A stretch of 64,000 nucleotides of DNA from Bacteroidota bacterium (GTDB lineage: Bacteria > Bacteroidota > Bacteroidia > NS11-12g > UBA955), in the NCBI GenBank assembly GCA_030682255.1, contig JAUXOK010000024.1, positions 62,001 to 126,000 of the forward strand, given 5' to 3'. The notes under the pieces are model-generated. The model worked only from the letters and a program-made list of their open reading frames with translations, was not told the DNA's origin and searched no databases. Position numbers and translations under genes: made by a program. The stretch's first letter is position 1, and each line of letters starts with the position of its first letter. Below are positions 8,625 to 20,971 of the stretch, in pieces.

Positions 8625-9601
8625 TGAATCAAAAAGCAATAGCAGAGTTATTTTACAAACAATGGGAAGCCGGAGAAACTCATTTTGAGTTAAAAACTTC
8701 TGGCAGCACTGGCGAGCCCAAAAACATTGAACTAAAAAAAGAATGGATGATTTGGAGTGCCAAAAATACTGCCAAAAAACTTAACATTTCAGCTACAGAT
8801 AAAATCCTATGTTGCCTACCGGTTGACAAAGTTGGTGGATTGATGATGTTGGTAAGAGCCAAAGTTTGGCACATTGACATTGAAATCACAGAACCAAGCT
8901 TAAATCCATTGCAACAAAACACAGCAGCCAACATCATTTCATTAACGCCCCTTCAACTGTTTCATGTAATGGCAGACAATGCTAGTTTATCAAGATTATT
9001 AACTTTCAAACACGTTATCATTGGTGGCGGAGAATTGTCTCTAAGTATCGAAAACAATATCAAATCATTGAATAGTAAAACCATTTTTTGGCACAGCTAT
9101 GGTATGACAGAGACTTATTCTCACATTGCATTAAGAAATATTCAAACAGATACTGATTTCACTGTTTTTGAAGATGTTTTAATCAAAACAAACAATCAAG
9201 GTTGCTTAATGATAAAATGTCCTTTTCATAAAATATATATTGAAACGACAGATATTGTAGAAATCTCTGATAAGCATCAAATTAGTATCAAAGGTCGATA
9301 TGACAACATCATCAACACAGGTGGGGTTAAACTCAATCCTGAAATTATTGAATCTCTAATTTACGCAAACACAAGCTTCCAAGATGTTTTTTATATCAGC
9401 TCTATCAAAGATGAAAGTTTAGGCGAAAAGATAGTTTTGGTTTGTTTAAATAAGAGTGTTTTTGAAAATGAGGATTTTAATTTTTTAAAATCATACAACA
9501 AGTATGCTATACCGAAACAAATCATTGAAATCGAAAAATTTCCATATAATGCAGGATTAAAGATTGATAGAAGAGGATTAGCCCATACACTATTTAAGTG
9601 A
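8624..9601 (+). CDS. menE: o-Succinylbenzoate-CoA ligase-like AMP-binding enzyme (MenE)
   Basis: This is a short member of the acyl-adenylate-forming family. The phosphate-binding loop TSGSTGEPK is at residues 25-33. YGMTETYSH near residue 160 and GRYDNIINTGGVKLNPE near 225 are the other core motifs. At 325 residues it lacks the large N-terminal part of typical 450-550 residue ligases, as is usual for MenE in Bacteroidota. MenE activates o-succinylbenzoate in menaquinone synthesis. No other men gene lies nearby, so the assignment rests on size and motif pattern; another short acyl-CoA ligase role is possible. Confidence 0.75.
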   Translation: MNQKAIAELFYKQWEAGETHFELKTSGSTGEPKNIELKKEWMIWSAKNTAKKLNISATDKILCCLPVDKVGGLMMLVRAKVWHIDIEITEPSLNPLQQNTAANIISLTPLQLFHVMADNASLSRLLTFKHVIIGGGELSLSIENNIKSLNSKTIFWHSYGMTETYSHIALRNIQTDTDFTVFEDVLIKTNNQGCLMIKCPFHKIYIETTDIVEISDKHQISIKGRYDNIINTGGVKLNPEIIESLIYANTSFQDVFYISSIKDESLGEKIVLVCLNKSVFENEDFNFLKSYNKYAIPKQIIEIEKFPYNAGLKIDRRGLAHTLFK

Positions 9602-9614
9602 ATCTTAACATAAA

Positions 9615-9647
9615 AAAAGCCATTTGCGATAATCACAAATGGCTTTT
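9615..9647. terminator. Bidirectional terminator between menE and rpoC
   Basis: AAAAGCCATTTG (9615-9626) pairs perfectly with its complement at 9636-9647 across a 9-base loop. The A- and T-rich arm ends make it work for both the rightward menE and the leftward rpoC transcripts, which converge here. Confidence 0.85.
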
Positions 9648-9670
9648 AATAATATTATAAATCTTTAAGA

Positions 9671-12600
9671 TTAGATAGCAAGCGTTTCGCCTTCTTCTGC
9701 TAATCTTTTAGTAGCTTGAAGACGTTCGAATTCTTCGTTGCTTCCAACTACTATACCATCGTATTTTCTCATACCTGTTCCTGCTGGAATTAAGTGACCC
9801 ACGATAACGTTTTCTTTCAAACCTCTCATGTAATCTACTTTACCTGCAATAGCAGCTTCGTTTAATACTTTGGTTGTTTCTTGGAACGATGCAGCACTCA
9901 TAAAGCTACGAGTAGCCAATGATGCCCTTGTGATACCTTGAAGTACAGCATCAGCCGTTGCAGTAACAGCATCTCTAACTAAAACTTCTTTTTTATCTTG
10001 ACGTTTCAATTGGCTGTTTTCTTCTCTCAATTCTCTCAAGGAAACAATTTGTCCTAATTTTAATTTCTCAGAATCGCCAGCATCTAAAACAAACTTACGG
10101 TCGTAAATCCAATCGTTTTCTTCGAACAGTTCCCATTTCTCAACTATTTCATTCTCTAAGAAATGCGTATCGCCAGGTTCTTCAACAATCATTTTTTGCA
10201 TCATTTGTCTAACAATGATTTCGATATGTTTGTCGTTGATTTTTACACCTTGCAATCTGTAAACCTCTTGAATTCCATTCAAAATATAACGTTGAACAGC
10301 AGTTGGTCCTTGAATTCTCAAAATGTCTTGAGGTGTAATAGCACCATCAGATAAAGGAGAACCAGCTTTTACATAATCGTTATCTTGAACAAAAATATGT
10401 TTAGATAATGGAATCATGTAATGCTTCTCTTCGCCATCTTTACTTAAAATTGTGATTTCTCTGTTACCACGTTTGATACCACCATAAGTAACCACACCAT
10501 CAATTTCTGCAACAGTTGCAGGATTTGAAGGATTTCTAGCTTCAAACAACTCAGTAACACGAGGCAAACCACCCGTGATATCTCTTGTTCCACGTGCAGA
10601 ACGAGGTATTTTTGCAATAATGTCACCCGCAGTAATGGTTTTACCATCTTCTACTGCAATGTGAGCCCCTACTGGTAAGTTAATCTCTTTCAATAAAGTT
10701 TTATCTTTACCAATGATTCTGATAGCAGGCGTTTTGGTTTTATCTTTGGTTTCGATAACCACTTTTTCACCATAACCTGTCACCTCATCATATTCATCTC
10801 TGAAAGTGATACCATCAATGATATTATCAAATTGGATTTTACCCGGCATATCAGATAAGATAACCGCGTTATAAGGATCCCAAGAACAGATTCTATCACC
10901 TTTTTTAACTTTTTTACCTTCTTTAAAGAACACAAATGAACCATAAGGTACAATAAATGTATTTAAAATGGTTTTGGTTTCAGGTTCAAGAATTCTCACT
11001 TCAGCACTTCTGCTAATGTTCAATTCTACTTTAACTGTTTCGCCAGAATCTTCATCAGTTATTTCTCTAGGAACTGTTTTTAATTCATCAAAGCTAACAA
11101 TACCATCATGTTTAGAAACAATTCTAGACTCAGCAGCAATACTACTTGCCGTACCACCCACGTGGAATGTTCTTAATGTCAACTGTGTTCCTGGCTCACC
11201 GATTGATTGTGCTGCAATAACACCAACCGCTTCTCCCATTTGAACCATTCTGCCATTAGCTAAGTTTCTACCATAACATTTAGCACAAACACCCGATTGG
11301 GTTTCGCATGTTAATACAGAACGAATTTCTAACTCTTCAATGCCTGCATTTTCAATTTGACGGGCTTTATCTTCATCTATCTCATCTCCTGCTTTAACAA
11401 TCAATTCTTTTGTTACAGGATGATAAGTGTCGTATAATCCAGTTCTACCAAGAATTCTCTCATATAAAGATTCAACAATATCATCGTTATCTTTCAATGC
11501 AGACAAGGCTAATCCTCTTAAAGTTCCACAATCTGTATGCGTGATGATTACATCTTGCGCCACATCATGCAATCTTCTTGTTAAATAACCAGCATCTGCA
11601 GTTTTCAAAGCCGTATCCGCCAAACCTTTACGAGCACCGTGGGTAGAGATAAAGTATTCCAATACTGACAAACCTTCTTTAAAGTTTGATAAAATTGGAT
11701 TTTCGATAATCTCACCGACACCGCCACCAACATTTTTTTGTGGTTTTGCCATCAATCCCCTCATACCACCAAGCTGACGAATTTGTTCTTTTGAACCCCT
11801 TGCACCAGAATCTAGCATCATATAAACAGGGTTGAAACCTTGATCATTTTCAGCCAATTCTTTTAACAAGATTTCACCAACCTGTGAGTTAACTTTTGTC
11901 CAAATATCAATTACTTGGTTATAACGCTCGTTGTTGGTAATAAAACCATTTTCGTAGTTAAATTTAATCTCATCTACTTCTTTTCTTGCACCTTCAATCA
12001 AACTGATTTTAGCATCTGGAATTTCAACATAATTTAAGTTGAAAGACAATCCACCTTTGAAAGCGTAATAGAAACCTAAATCTTTCATGTCATCCAAGAA
12101 TTTTGAAGTTCTTGCAACTCCAACTTCTTTAACAAACATGCTGATAATATCTCTCAAAGATTTTTTAGTCAACAATTGATTGATGTAACCAACACCTTCT
12201 GGAACAACTTTGTTAAACAATACTCTACCAACAGTCGTTTCAATGATTTTAGGAACAGTTTCACCTTTTTCGTTCAAGTCTAATAAACGGCATTTGATGT
12301 GAGCGTGTAAATCAATGCTACCTTCGTTGTAAGCAATGGTTACTTCTTCTGGAGAATAGAATGTAATACCCTCACCTCTTACTGGTTTTTCCTTGGTTGA
12401 TTTTCTACCTTTGGTAATATAATACAAACCAAGCACCATGTCTTGAGATGGCACTGTAATTGGCGAACCATTTGCAGGGTTTAAGATATTGTGGGGTGCC
12501 AACATTAAGAGTTGAGCTTCTAAAATTGCTGCATTACCTAGTGGTACGTGAACAGCCATTTGGTCACCGTCAAAATCCGCGTTAAAACCTGTACAAGTTA

Positions 12601-13996
12601 AAGGGTGCAATTGGATTGCTTTACCTTCAATTAATTTAGGTTGGAATGCTTGAATACCCAATCTGTGCAAAGTTGGAGCCCTATTTAAAAGAACAGGATG
12701 TCCTTTTAATATGTTTTCAAGTATTTCCCAAATAACTGGTTCTTTTTTATCAACTATTTTTTTAGCAGATTTAACCGTTTTAACAACACCTCTTTCAATC
12801 AATTTTCTGATGATAAACGGTTTGAATAACTCAGCCGCCATTGCTTTAGGCAATCCACACTCACTTAATTTAAGTTTAGGACCTACCACAATTACAGAAC
12901 GACCTGAATAATCCACACGTTTACCTAACAAATTCAGACGGAAACGACCTTGCTTACCTTTCAACATATCGCTCAAAGATTTTAGCGGTCTGTTACCATC
13001 AGATTTTACGGCACTAGCTCTTCTAGTGTTATCTAACAATGAATCTACAGATTCTTGAAGCATCCTTTTTTCGTTTCTTAGGATTACTTCAGGCGCTTTG
13101 ATTTCGATTAATCGTTTAAGACGGTTATTTCTGATAATTACCCTTCTGTATAAATCGTTCAAATCTGAAGTTGCAAAACGTCCACCTTCTAGAGGCACCA
13201 ATGGTCTTAATTCTGGTGGAATAACAGGTAACATTTTCAGAATCATCCATTCTGGTCTGTTAATGTTGTTATCTCTATTAGCCGATCTAAAACTTTCGAT
13301 AACTTTCAATCTTTTTAAAGCTTCAGCTTTACGTTGTTGAGAAGTTTCGTTTGCAGCTTGGTGTCTTAAGCTATAAGACATACCATCTAAATCCATATTA
13401 CTCAAAAGTTCCAACAAAGCTTCGGCACCCATTTTGGCAACGAATTTTTTAGGATCTTTATCATCTAGATATTGATTTTCTTTAGGTAATTTTTCAAGAA
13501 TATCAAGATACTCTTCCTCAGATAAAAGGTCTAATCTATTAATTCCTTCGTATTCACCAACATTGATAACAATGTATCTTTCGTAGTAAACAACTAAATC
13601 TAATTTTTTAGAACTTAAACCTAATAAATAACCAATTTTATTTGGCAATGATCTGAAATACCAGATATGAGCAACAGGAACCACCAAATTGATGTGTCCC
13701 ATTCTTTCTCTCCTAACTTTTTTTTCTGTTACTTCAACACCACATCTATCGCAAACAATACCTTTGTAACGTATTCTTTTGTATTTACCACAGTGACACT
13801 CATAGTCTTTGGTTGGACCAAAAATTCTTTCGCAGAATAATCCACCCATTTCAGGTTTATAACTTCTGTAATTAATGGTTTCTGGCTTTAAAATTTCACC
13901 GAAAGATTTTTGCAAAATACTTTCAGGAGAAGCCAAACCAATTCTAATTTTGGTGAAGTTACTTTTTATTTTTTGACTCTTTTTTATTGTAGACAT
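9671..13996 (-). CDS. rpoC: DNA-directed RNA polymerase subunit beta prime
   Basis: This is the beta-prime subunit of RNA polymerase, 1441 residues and full length. The N-terminal zinc site is C67, C69, C82, C85. The catalytic magnesium motif NADFDGD has its aspartates at 474, 476 and 478. The second zinc cluster ([13 protein letters not shown]) and the trigger-loop region with [15 protein letters not shown] are present. It is the last gene of the operon, 43 bases after rpoB, and ends at the bidirectional terminator. No inserted domain or disruption was noticed. Confidence 0.99.
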   Translation of the reverse strand: MSTIKKSQKIKSNFTKIRIGLASPESILQKSFGEILKPETINYRSYKPEMGGLFCERIFGPTKDYECHCGKYKRIRYKGIVCDRCGVEVTEKKVRRERMGHINLVVPVAHIWYFRSLPNKIGYLLGLSSKKLDLVVYYERYIVINVGEYEGINRLDLLSEEEYLDILEKLPKENQYLDDKDPKKFVAKMGAEALLELLSNMDLDGMSYSLRHQAANETSQQRKAEALKRLKVIESFRSANRDNNINRPEWMILKMLPVIPPELRPLVPLEGGRFATSDLNDLYRRVIIRNNRLKRLIEIKAPEVILRNEKRMLQESVDSLLDNTRRASAVKSDGNRPLKSLSDMLKGKQGRFRLNLLGKRVDYSGRSVIVVGPKLKLSECGLPKAMAAELFKPFIIRKLIERGVVKTVKSAKKIVDKKEPVIWEILENILKGHPVLLNRAPTLHRLGIQAFQPKLIEGKAIQLHPLTCTGFNADFDGDQMAVHVPLGNAAILEAQLLMLAPHNILNPANGSPITVPSQDMVLGLYYITKGRKSTKEKPVRGEGITFYSPEEVTIAYNEGSIDLHAHIKCRLLDLNEKGETVPKIIETTVGRVLFNKVVPEGVGYINQLLTKKSLRDIISMFVKEVGVARTSKFLDDMKDLGFYYAFKGGLSFNLNYVEIPDAKISLIEGARKEVDEIKFNYENGFITNNERYNQVIDIWTKVNSQVGEILLKELAENDQGFNPVYMMLDSGARGSKEQIRQLGGMRGLMAKPQKNVGGGVGEIIENPILSNFKEGLSVLEYFISTHGARKGLADTALKTADAGYLTRRLHDVAQDVIITHTDCGTLRGLALSALKDNDDIVESLYERILGRTGLYDTYHPVTKELIVKAGDEIDEDKARQIENAGIEELEIRSVLTCETQSGVCAKCYGRNLANGRMVQMGEAVGVIAAQSIGEPGTQLTLRTFHVGGTASSIAAESRIVSKHDGIVSFDELKTVPREITDEDSGETVKVELNISRSAEVRILEPETKTILNTFIVPYGSFVFFKEGKKVKKGDRICSWDPYNAVILSDMPGKIQFDNIIDGITFRDEYDEVTGYGEKVVIETKDKTKTPAIRIIGKDKTLLKEINLPVGAHIAVEDGKTITAGDIIAKIPRSARGTRDITGGLPRVTELFEARNPSNPATVAEIDGVVTYGGIKRGNREITILSKDGEEKHYMIPLSKHIFVQDNDYVKAGSPLSDGAITPQDILRIQGPTAVQRYILNGIQEVYRLQGVKINDKHIEIIVRQMMQKMIVEEPGDTHFLENEIVEKWELFEENDWIYDRKFVLDAGDSEKLKLGQIVSLRELREENSQLKRQDKKEVLVRDAVTATADAVLQGITRASLATRSFMSAASFQETTKVLNEAAIAGKVDYMRGLKENVIVGHLIPAGTGMRKYDGIVVGSNEEFERLQATKRLAEEGETLAI

Positions 13997-14039
13997 TACT
14001 AATTTTTCTTTTTTTTAATTGTATAAAACTGCGATTAAA

Positions 14040-17000
14040 CTATTCTTCGAATGACATTTCGATACCAAGACCTCTTAACTCATGAATCAATACGTTGAAT
14101 GATTCTGGGATACCGATTTGTGTGATATTATCACCTTTAACAATAGCCTCATAAGTTTTTGCACGTCCCATGATATCATCAGATTTAATAGTTAAAATCT
14201 CTCTTAATATATTAGCAGCACCAAATGCTTCTAATGCCCATACCTCCATCTCACCAAAACGTTGTCCTCCAAATTGTGCTTTACCACCCAAAGGTTGTTG
14301 CGTAATCATAGAGTATGGTCCGATAGAACGAGCGTGCATTTTATCATCAACCATGTGACCAAGTTTTAACATATAGATAATACCCACAGTTGTTGGTTGG
14401 TGGAATTTCTCGCCACTTAATCCATCATATAAATAAACTTGACCATTGATTGGTAAACCAGCTTTCAAAGTATATTCATTGATTTCATTTGGAGTTGCAC
14501 CATCAAAAATTGGAGTTGCAAATTTTAATCCCAATTCTTTTCCAGCCCAACCTAATACTGTTTCATATATTTGACCCAAGTTCATCCTTGAAGGTACACC
14601 TAGTGGATTCAATACGATATCAACAGGCGTTCCATCTTCTAAGAAAGGCATATCTTCTGCACGAACTATACGAGCAACAATACCTTTGTTACCGTGTCTA
14701 CCCGCCATTTTATCACCTACTTTCAACTTACGTTTTTGAGCAACATAGACTTTTGCCATTTTCAATATTCCAGTTGGCAACTCATCACCTACAGTAATTG
14801 CATAATACTCTCTTCTGTATGCAGCATATAATTCAGTTACTTGAGACTTGTAGTTTTTAAGAATTCTGTATACAATTTCGTTTTTCTCAGCATCTGAAGA
14901 CCAATTACTAAAGTTTACATTGTCATAATCAACACTAGATAAGTTTTTAAGCGTGAATTTGGTGCTTTTAGGAATCATATCATCACCATAAACAGCTTTA
15001 ACACCAGCTGAGGTTTTACCATTCAAAACCTTGAATAATTTCTGAACTAATATTTCAGTAATTTTTTCTTTGTTTCTTTTGTGCTCAATCTCATTTTTAG
15101 CTAATTTAGCTTTTTCTTCAGTTCTAGCACCTTTTTCTTTTTTGGTTTTAGTGAAGAGTTTTTTCTCAATTACAATACCTTCAGTAGATGGAGAAGCTTT
15201 CAATGAAGCATCTTTAACATCACCGGCTTTATCCCCAAAAATTGCTCTCAATAACTTTTCTTCAGGAGAAGGTTCAGTTTCACCTTTAGGCGTAATTTTA
15301 CCGATGATGATATCACCTTCTTTAATTTCAGCACCTACTCTGATTAATCCATTTTCATCCAAGTTTTTAGTAGCTTCTTCGCTCACATTTGGAATATCAT
15401 TGGTTAATTCTTCTTCACCTCTTTTTGTGTCTCTAACTTCTAATTCATATTCATCAATGTGTATTGAAGTATACCAATCATCACTAACTACTTTTTCTGA
15501 GATAACAATCGCATCCTCAAAGTTGTATCCTTGCCAAGGCATGAAAGCCACTTTTAGATTTCTACCAATTGCTAATTCACCATCTTGAGTAGCATATCCT
15601 TCACACATTACATCTCCTTTGGTAACTCTTTGACCTTTTTTAACAATTGGTCTTAGGTTTACACATGTACTTTGGTTAGTTCTTAAAAACTTAGTTATTC
15701 TGTATGATTTAATGTTACTAACAAAATTAATCAACTCATCATGTTCTGTATAATCATAACGTATTCTAATTTCATTGGCGTCTACATAATCCACTACACC
15801 ATCATTTTCAGCAATGATTAATGCTCTTGAATCTCTCGCTACACGTCCTTCCAAACCAGTTCCTACAATTGGAGCCTCTGGTTTTAATAAAGGTACGGCT
15901 TGACGTTGCATGTTTGAACCCATCAAGGCTCTATTCGCATCATCATGCTCCAAGAAAGGAATTAATGAAGCTGCTATTGATACAATCTGATTGTGTGCAA
16001 CGTCCATAAAGTTTAATTTTTCCGGATCAACCAATGGGAAATCACCTTCAAATCTTGCTTTAACTTCTTTAGTTTTAAATTTACCTTTGTCGTCTGTATC
16101 TACACTAATTTGTGCAATAACGTTACCATCTTCTTCTTCAGCACTTAAATAAACTACTGGTTTTTCGAAAGCAACACGTCCTTCTTCAACTTTCCAATAT
16201 GGTGTTTCGATAAAGCCCATACCATTAATTTTAGCATGAACACATAAAGATGAAATCAATCCAATGTTTGGTCCCTCAGGTGTTTCAATTGTACATAATC
16301 TACCATAGTGGGTATAGTGAACGTCACGCACCTCAAAACCAGCTCTTTCTCTGCTCAAACCACCTGGTCCAAGAGCAGACATTCTTCTTTTATGAGTAAT
16401 TTCAGCCAATGGATTGGTTTGATCCATAAACTGAGATAACTGATTGGTTCCAAAGAATGAGTTGATAACAGATGATAATGAACGTGCATTAATCAAGTCG
16501 GTAGGAGTAAATACTTCATTATCCCTGATGTTCATTTTTTCACGAATGGTTCTTGCCATACGCGCTAAACCAACACCAAATTGAGCATATAATTGCTCAC
16601 CAACTGTTCTTACACGTCTATTACTTAAATGGTCAATATCATCCACTTCAGAACGGCTATTACTTAATTCAATAAGGTAAGTTATGATTTTAATAATGTC
16701 TTCATTCGTTAAAATCTTAACATCCATTGAAGTAGTTAAGTTTAATTTTTTATTGATTCTGAAACGACCTACCTCACCTAAATCATAACGTTTATCAGAG
16801 AAGAATAATCTTTCAATGATACCACGAGCAGTTTCTTCATCGGGCGGGTCAGTATTTCTTAATTGTCTGTAGATTAATTCTACGGCTTCTTTACCATTGT
16901 TTGAAGCATCCTTTTGAAGGGTGTTGTAAATAATAGAAAAATCATTTTTACCTTCTTCTTCTTTATTAAGAATGATAGTTTTAACACCAGCATCAACGAT

Positions 17001-17855
17001 TTCATCAATATGAGAATTTTCTAATATTGTATCACGTTCAATGATTACTTCGTTTCTTTCGATAGATACTACCTCACCGGTATCCTCATCAACAAAATCT
17101 TCTACCCAAGTGCGTAAAACTCTTGCGGACAATTTTCTGCCTACTTGTTTTTTCAAACCTGTTTTTGAAACTTTAACCTCTTCAGCCAAACCAAAGATGT
17201 TTAAGATATCTTTATCAGATTCAAATCCAATAGCTCTTAATAAGGTTGTAACAGGAAACTTTTTCTTTCTATCAATATATGCATACATAACGTTATTAAC
17301 GTCAGTAGCAAACTCAATCCATGAACCTTTAAAAGGGATTACACGGGCAGAGTATAATTTGGTTCCATTTGTGTGATAAGACTGACCGAAGAAAACACCA
17401 GGTGAACGGTGTAATTGAGAAACAATAACTCTTTCAGCACCATTAATTACAAATGTACCGCTTGGAGTCATATAAGGAATTGTTCCAAGATATACGTCTT
17501 GAACAATCGTTTCAAAATCTTCGTGTTCTGGGTCATTACAAGAAAGCTTTAATTTAGCTTTGAATGGCACAGAATAAGTTAATCCTCTCTCAATACTCTC
17601 TTGGATGGAATATCTTGGTGGATCAACAAAATAGTCTAAAAATTCTAGTGTAAATATATTTCTAGTATCATTAATAGGGAAGTTTTCTTGAAAAACTTTA
17701 AATAAGCCTTCATCTTCTCTTTTGTCAACGTGGGTTTCAAGTTGAAAAAATTCTTTGAAGGATTGTAACTGAACATCAAGAAAATCTGGATAATCAACAA
17801 TTTTCTCGATAGAGCCAAAGTTGATTCTTTTTGGTTGTTTTACTTTTGTTGCCAA
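14040..17855 (-). CDS. rpoB: DNA-directed RNA polymerase subunit beta
   Basis: This is the beta subunit of RNA polymerase, 1271 residues. The rifampicin-binding cluster region ([20 protein letters not shown], then [19 protein letters not shown]) is intact with no obvious resistance substitution, a reading by eye only. The C-terminal clamp sequences [15 protein letters not shown] and [18 protein letters not shown] are present. It follows rplL by 123 bases that carry a hairpin, and precedes rpoC. Confidence 0.99.
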   Translation of the reverse strand: MATKVKQPKRINFGSIEKIVDYPDFLDVQLQSFKEFFQLETHVDKREDEGLFKVFQENFPINDTRNIFTLEFLDYFVDPPRYSIQESIERGLTYSVPFKAKLKLSCNDPEHEDFETIVQDVYLGTIPYMTPSGTFVINGAERVIVSQLHRSPGVFFGQSYHTNGTKLYSARVIPFKGSWIEFATDVNNVMYAYIDRKKKFPVTTLLRAIGFESDKDILNIFGLAEEVKVSKTGLKKQVGRKLSARVLRTWVEDFVDEDTGEVVSIERNEVIIERDTILENSHIDEIVDAGVKTIILNKEEEGKNDFSIIYNTLQKDASNNGKEAVELIYRQLRNTDPPDEETARGIIERLFFSDKRYDLGEVGRFRINKKLNLTTSMDVKILTNEDIIKIITYLIELSNSRSEVDDIDHLSNRRVRTVGEQLYAQFGVGLARMARTIREKMNIRDNEVFTPTDLINARSLSSVINSFFGTNQLSQFMDQTNPLAEITHKRRMSALGPGGLSRERAGFEVRDVHYTHYGRLCTIETPEGPNIGLISSLCVHAKINGMGFIETPYWKVEEGRVAFEKPVVYLSAEEEDGNVIAQISVDTDDKGKFKTKEVKARFEGDFPLVDPEKLNFMDVAHNQIVSIAASLIPFLEHDDANRALMGSNMQRQAVPLLKPEAPIVGTGLEGRVARDSRALIIAENDGVVDYVDANEIRIRYDYTEHDELINFVSNIKSYRITKFLRTNQSTCVNLRPIVKKGQRVTKGDVMCEGYATQDGELAIGRNLKVAFMPWQGYNFEDAIVISEKVVSDDWYTSIHIDEYELEVRDTKRGEEELTNDIPNVSEEATKNLDENGLIRVGAEIKEGDIIIGKITPKGETEPSPEEKLLRAIFGDKAGDVKDASLKASPSTEGIVIEKKLFTKTKKEKGARTEEKAKLAKNEIEHKRNKEKITEILVQKLFKVLNGKTSAGVKAVYGDDMIPKSTKFTLKNLSSVDYDNVNFSNWSSDAEKNEIVYRILKNYKSQVTELYAAYRREYYAITVGDELPTGILKMAKVYVAQKRKLKVGDKMAGRHGNKGIVARIVRAEDMPFLEDGTPVDIVLNPLGVPSRMNLGQIYETVLGWAGKELGLKFATPIFDGATPNEINEYTLKAGLPINGQVYLYDGLSGEKFHQPTTVGIIYMLKLGHMVDDKMHARSIGPYSMITQQPLGGKAQFGGQRFGEMEVWALEAFGAANILREILTIKSDDIMGRAKTYEAIVKGDNITQIGIPESFNVLIHELRGLGIEMSFEE

Positions 17856-17923
17856 TTTTGTAAAATTTATTGTTTGTATGAATGTTTTAAACCGAGTTTT
17901 TTAAAAAATGTAAATAAACACCA

Positions 17924-17951
17924 ATAGACCCATCGGTTAAAGTGGGTCTAT
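17924..17951 (-). promoter_or_regulatory. Hairpin between rplL and rpoB
   Basis: ATAGACCCA (17924-17932) pairs perfectly with TGGGTCTAT (17943-17951) around a 10-base loop. On the coding (minus) strand no U-tract follows directly, so this looks more like a partial terminator or RNase processing site than a full terminator. It sits where an rplL-rpoB attenuator is known in Escherichia coli. AACCGA at 17890-17895 can also pair with TCGGTT at 17933-17938, giving a competing fold. Confidence 0.5.
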
Positions 17952-17978
17952 CAGTGTTAAAGGGTGGAATATGTTGGA

Positions 17979-18356
17979 TTAAGCAATCTCAACTTCTGCA
18001 CCAGCTTCTGTAAGTTTGTTTTTAATATCTTCAGCTTCAGCTTTAGAGATATTTTCTTTTACAGGTTTTGGAGCTCCGTCTACTAATTCTTTCGCTTCTT
18101 TCAAGCCTAAACCAGTTAAATCTTTAACTAATTTAACGATTTGAAGTTTGTTAGCGCCTGCGCTTTTAAGGATTACAGTAAATTCAGTTTTTTCAACTGC
18201 TGCTTCTGCTGCACCGCCTGCTGCTGGAGCTGCTACTGCAACTGCTGCTGCTGCTGGTTCGATACCGTACTCACTTTTAAGAATGTCTGCTAATTCTTTA
18301 ACTTCTTTAACTGTTAGATTTACTAGTTGTTCTGCGAATTGTTTTAAATCTGCCAT
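17979..18356 (-). CDS. rplL: 50S ribosomal protein L7/L12
   Basis: This is the stalk protein of the large subunit, which recruits translation GTPases. It has 125 residues with the expected layout: an N-terminal dimerisation helix pair, an Ala-rich hinge near residues 37-52, and a C-terminal domain with [20 protein letters not shown] and [15 protein letters not shown]. It follows rplJ by 31 bases and is followed by a hairpin before rpoB, which could lower or separate rpoBC expression. Confidence 0.99.
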   Translation of the reverse strand: MADLKQFAEQLVNLTVKEVKELADILKSEYGIEPAAAAVAVAAPAAGGAAEAAVEKTEFTVILKSAGANKLQIVKLVKDLTGLGLKEAKELVDGAPKPVKENISKAEAEDIKNKLTEAGAEVEIA

Positions 18357-18387
18357 TTTTTTGATTTTTTAAATTGTTTGTTTTTGA

Positions 18388-18906
18388 TTAATTTTTTTCT
18401 GATAATGTTTTAACGATACCTGCAATGGTACCTCCTCCACTTTGTAGTGCTGATACAACACTTTGAATTGGTGATTGTAATAATCCAATCACATCGCCAA
18501 TAAGCTCTTCTTTAGATTTTAATTGTGTTAAAGCTACAAGTTGATTATCTCCAATAAAAATTGCACTATCAATGTAGGCGCCTTTTAAAGCAGGTTTATC
18601 TCCTTTTTTTCTGAACTTCAGAATAGCTTGAGCTGGAGCTTTCATATTCTCACTGAATAATAAAGCAGAAGTACCTTTTAAAGTTCCTTCAAGCTCACCA
18701 AAATCTTTTCCAGAATTGCGCATAGCTTTTAATATCAAAGTATTTTTTGCTACTAGCATGGTGATGCCGTTTTTGTAAAGTTCTCTTCTGAAAATATTTG
18801 TATCTACTGCTCCGATACTTGATGTATCAGCAATGTACAAATTATTAGCTTCTTTGAACTTTTCTGTTAATTCGGCAATGACTGCGTTTTTGTTCTCTCT
18901 TTTCAT
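18388..18906 (-). CDS. rplJ: 50S ribosomal protein L10
   Basis: L10 anchors the L7/L12 dimers to the ribosome. The 172-residue protein begins MKRENKNAVIAELTEKFKEA, carries the conserved GISMLVAKNTL-like segment (here GITMLVAKNTL), and has the C-terminal helix that binds L12. It starts only 9 bases after rplA, so a long autoregulatory leader like that of Escherichia coli rplJ cannot fit in the gap. Confidence 0.98.
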   Translation of the reverse strand: MKRENKNAVIAELTEKFKEANNLYIADTSSIGAVDTNIFRRELYKNGITMLVAKNTLILKAMRNSGKDFGELEGTLKGTSALLFSENMKAPAQAILKFRKKGDKPALKGAYIDSAIFIGDNQLVALTQLKSKEELIGDVIGLLQSPIQSVVSALQSGGGTIAGIVKTLSEKN

Positions 18907-18915
18907 TTAATTTGA

Positions 18916-19611
18916 TTAAATTCCTGGAATTGATTTTAAGTCGATGCAAATACTAGGACTCATTGTAGAGCTAATATACACACTTTTGAAATAAGTCCCC
19001 TTGGAAGCAGAGGGCTTTAGTTTGCTGAGCGTTTGAATAACTTCAATTGCGTTTTCAGCGATTTGATTAGGTTGGAAACTTACTTTACCGATAGAAGTAT
19101 GTATGATTCCAGTTTTGTCAACTTTAAAGTCGATTTTACCAGCTTTTACTTCAGTAACGGCTTTCGCAACATCAGGAGTAACAGTTCCTGATTTTGGATT
19201 TGGCATTAAGTTTCTTGGTCCCAATATTTTTCCTAACTTACCTAGCTTTGCCATAACAGCAGGCATGGTAATGATAATGTCTATGTCTAACCAACCACCA
19301 CTAATTTTTTCGATATAATCGTCCAAACCTACATAATCAGCTCCAGCAGCTTTTGCTTCAGCTTCTTTATCAGGAGTACATAAAACCAAAACTCTAACAG
19401 TTTTACCTGTTCCGTGTGGTAATGTTGCAACGCCTCTAACCATTTGATTAGCTTGTTTTGGATCTACACCTAAACGAACATCAATATCAACTGATGAATC
19501 GAATTTAGTGAAAGTGATATTTTTTATTAAGTTAGTAGCTTCATTCAATGAATAAACTTTAGCGCTATCAACTTTTCCTATTACGTTTTTTCTATTTTTT
19601 GTAAGTGCCAT
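18916..19611 (-). CDS. rplA: 50S ribosomal protein L1
   Basis: L1 forms the mobile stalk near the E site and binds 23S rRNA. The 231-residue length and the segments [15 protein letters not shown] and [16 protein letters not shown] are diagnostic. It lies between rplK (11-base gap) and rplJ (9-base gap), the standard order. In other bacteria L1 represses its own operon by binding the mRNA; no such site was identified here. Confidence 0.99.
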   Translation of the reverse strand: MALTKNRKNVIGKVDSAKVYSLNEATNLIKNITFTKFDSSVDIDVRLGVDPKQANQMVRGVATLPHGTGKTVRVLVLCTPDKEAEAKAAGADYVGLDDYIEKISGGWLDIDIIITMPAVMAKLGKLGKILGPRNLMPNPKSGTVTPDVAKAVTEVKAGKIDFKVDKTGIIHTSIGKVSFQPNQIAENAIEVIQTLSKLKPSASKGTYFKSVYISSTMSPSICIDLKSIPGI

Positions 19612-19622
19612 TTCGTTCTAAA

Positions 19623-20060
19623 TTAAAAAGGTTTGTCTCCCGCAACTGTTATACCCATGCTTCTTGCAGTTCCTGCTACCATATTCATTGCTGATTCAAT
19701 ATTGAAACAGTTTAGATCCGGCATTTTTTCTTCAGCAATTGTTTTAACTTGTTCCCAAGTCAATTCAGCTACTTTTTTTCTGTTTGGTTCTGCAGAACCT
19801 TTTGCTGCTTTGGTAAATTCTAAAATTTGTGTTGCAACTGGCGGTGTTTTTATGATAAAATCAAACGATTTATCAGAATAAACTGTTAATACAACCGGTA
19901 AAACTTTACCCATTCTATCTTGTGTACGTCCATTAAATTGTTTGCAGAATTCCATAATGTTTACACCTTTTGAGCCCAATGCAGGTCCAATGGGAGGTGC
20001 GGGATTTGCTTGTCCGCCTTTTACTTGCAATTTTACATAACCTGTTATTTCTTTTGCCAT
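19623..20060 (-). CDS. rplK: 50S ribosomal protein L11
   Basis: L11 binds the GTPase-associated region of 23S rRNA. The 145-residue protein carries the diagnostic N-terminal segment [22 protein letters not shown] and the C-terminal RNA-binding domain ending TARSMGITV. It follows nusG by 18 bases in the usual operon order. Confidence 0.99.
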   Translation of the reverse strand: MAKEITGYVKLQVKGGQANPAPPIGPALGSKGVNIMEFCKQFNGRTQDRMGKVLPVVLTVYSDKSFDFIIKTPPVATQILEFTKAAKGSAEPNRKKVAELTWEQVKTIAEEKMPDLNCFNIESAMNMVAGTARSMGITVAGDKPF

Positions 20061-20078
20061 ATATATATAATTAAAATA

Positions 20079-20621
20079 TTATTCTTTTTCTACTTGATTG
20101 TAATTCAACTCTAATGGTGTTCTTCTTCCAAAAATTTTAACCATTACTTTTAATTTCTTTTTCTCTTCATTAACTTCTTCTATCACTCCACTAAACCCAC
20201 TGAATGGACCATCTGCTACTTTGATTGGTTCGCCTACAATGAATGGTTCTGTAACATCTGAATCAATAGCTCCATTCTCATCAGCATTGCCTAAAATTCT
20301 ATTAACTTCACTTTGTCTTAGTGGAACTGGTTTATCTTTAGTGCCTAAAAAACCAACAACGCCATTTATACCTTTTATAGTAGATTCTACTTCACCATAA
20401 AATTTAGCTTGTATTAAAATATAACCAGGGAAATAATTACGTTCTTTGGCAATTTTCTTGCCATCCTTTATTTTGTAAACCTTTTCCATAGGAATTAAAA
20501 TCTGAGGAACAAATTCATTTAATTTACCTTTTATAAGTTCACTTTCTAAATTTGCCTTAACTTTTTTTTCCTGACCTGAAACGGCCCTAACAACATACCA
20601 CTGTAAATCAGTTGATTCCAT
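20079..20621 (-). CDS. nusG: Transcription termination/antitermination factor NusG
   Basis: NusG binds RNA polymerase through its NGN domain (WYVVRAVSGQEKKVKANLE at the start, then FPGYILIQ). A C-terminal KOW domain follows (residues about 125-178, GPFSGFSGVIEEVNEEKKKL). At 180 residues it has the normal bacterial size without an inserted domain. It starts 4 bases after secE, so the two are probably translationally linked. Confidence 0.98.
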   Translation of the reverse strand: MESTDLQWYVVRAVSGQEKKVKANLESELIKGKLNEFVPQILIPMEKVYKIKDGKKIAKERNYFPGYILIQAKFYGEVESTIKGINGVVGFLGTKDKPVPLRQSEVNRILGNADENGAIDSDVTEPFIVGEPIKVADGPFSGFSGVIEEVNEEKKKLKVMVKIFGRRTPLELNYNQVEKE

Positions 20622-20625
20622 TATA

Positions 20626-20820
20626 TTATTTTGTTACCCCGTATAAAAAGTCTAGTCCAAAACCCAATGCATAATCTAAAAGCCAAATTAAAATTGAAAA
20701 TACAATAGAAGCTATTAAAACTATTATTGCACTTTCTCTTAACTGATCCCAAGTTGGCCAAGTCACTTTGTTAAGCAATTCATCTACAGAACTATTCCAC
20801 AGGTTTTTGATTTTTTCCAT
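20626..20820 (-). CDS. secE: Preprotein translocase subunit SecE
   Basis: This is the short, single-span SecE form (64 residues) of the SecYEG channel. The conserved amphipathic helix before the membrane segment (KVTWPTWDQLRESA) and one transmembrane helix (IIVLIASIVFSILIWLLDYA) are clear. It lies between tRNA-Trp and nusG, the classic location. Confidence 0.96.
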   Translation of the reverse strand: MEKIKNLWNSSVDELLNKVTWPTWDQLRESAIIVLIASIVFSILIWLLDYALGFGLDFLYGVTK

Positions 20821-20837
20821 TATGTTTTTTTTAATTG

Positions 20838-20908
20838 CACGGGAACAAGGATTCGAACCCTGATCAAAGGTTTTGGAGACCTCTATTCTACCATTGAACT
20901 ATTCCCGT
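20838..20908 (-). tRNA. tRNA-Trp (anticodon CCA)
   Basis: The 71-base cloverleaf reads on the minus strand with acceptor ACGGGAA/TTCCCGT, anticodon CCA in the loop TCTCCAAAA, and T-loop GGTTCGAATCC. The 3' CCA is not encoded. It lies between tuf and secE, its usual position in Bacteroidota. Confidence 0.97.
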
Positions 20909-20917
20909 CTATGTCAA

Positions 20918-20947
20918 AGGCTGTTAGTGTATTGCAACTAACAGCCT
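20918..20947 (-). terminator. Hairpin downstream of tuf
   Basis: AGGCTGTTAGT (20918-20928) pairs perfectly with its complement at 20937-20947 around an 8-base loop. Only a short U-tract follows on the minus strand, so partial termination after tuf with read-through into tRNA-Trp and secE is likely. ATGTCA occurs as a direct repeat on both flanks. Confidence 0.6.
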
Positions 20948-20971
20948 ATGTCATGTAGTGTATTTATTTTA

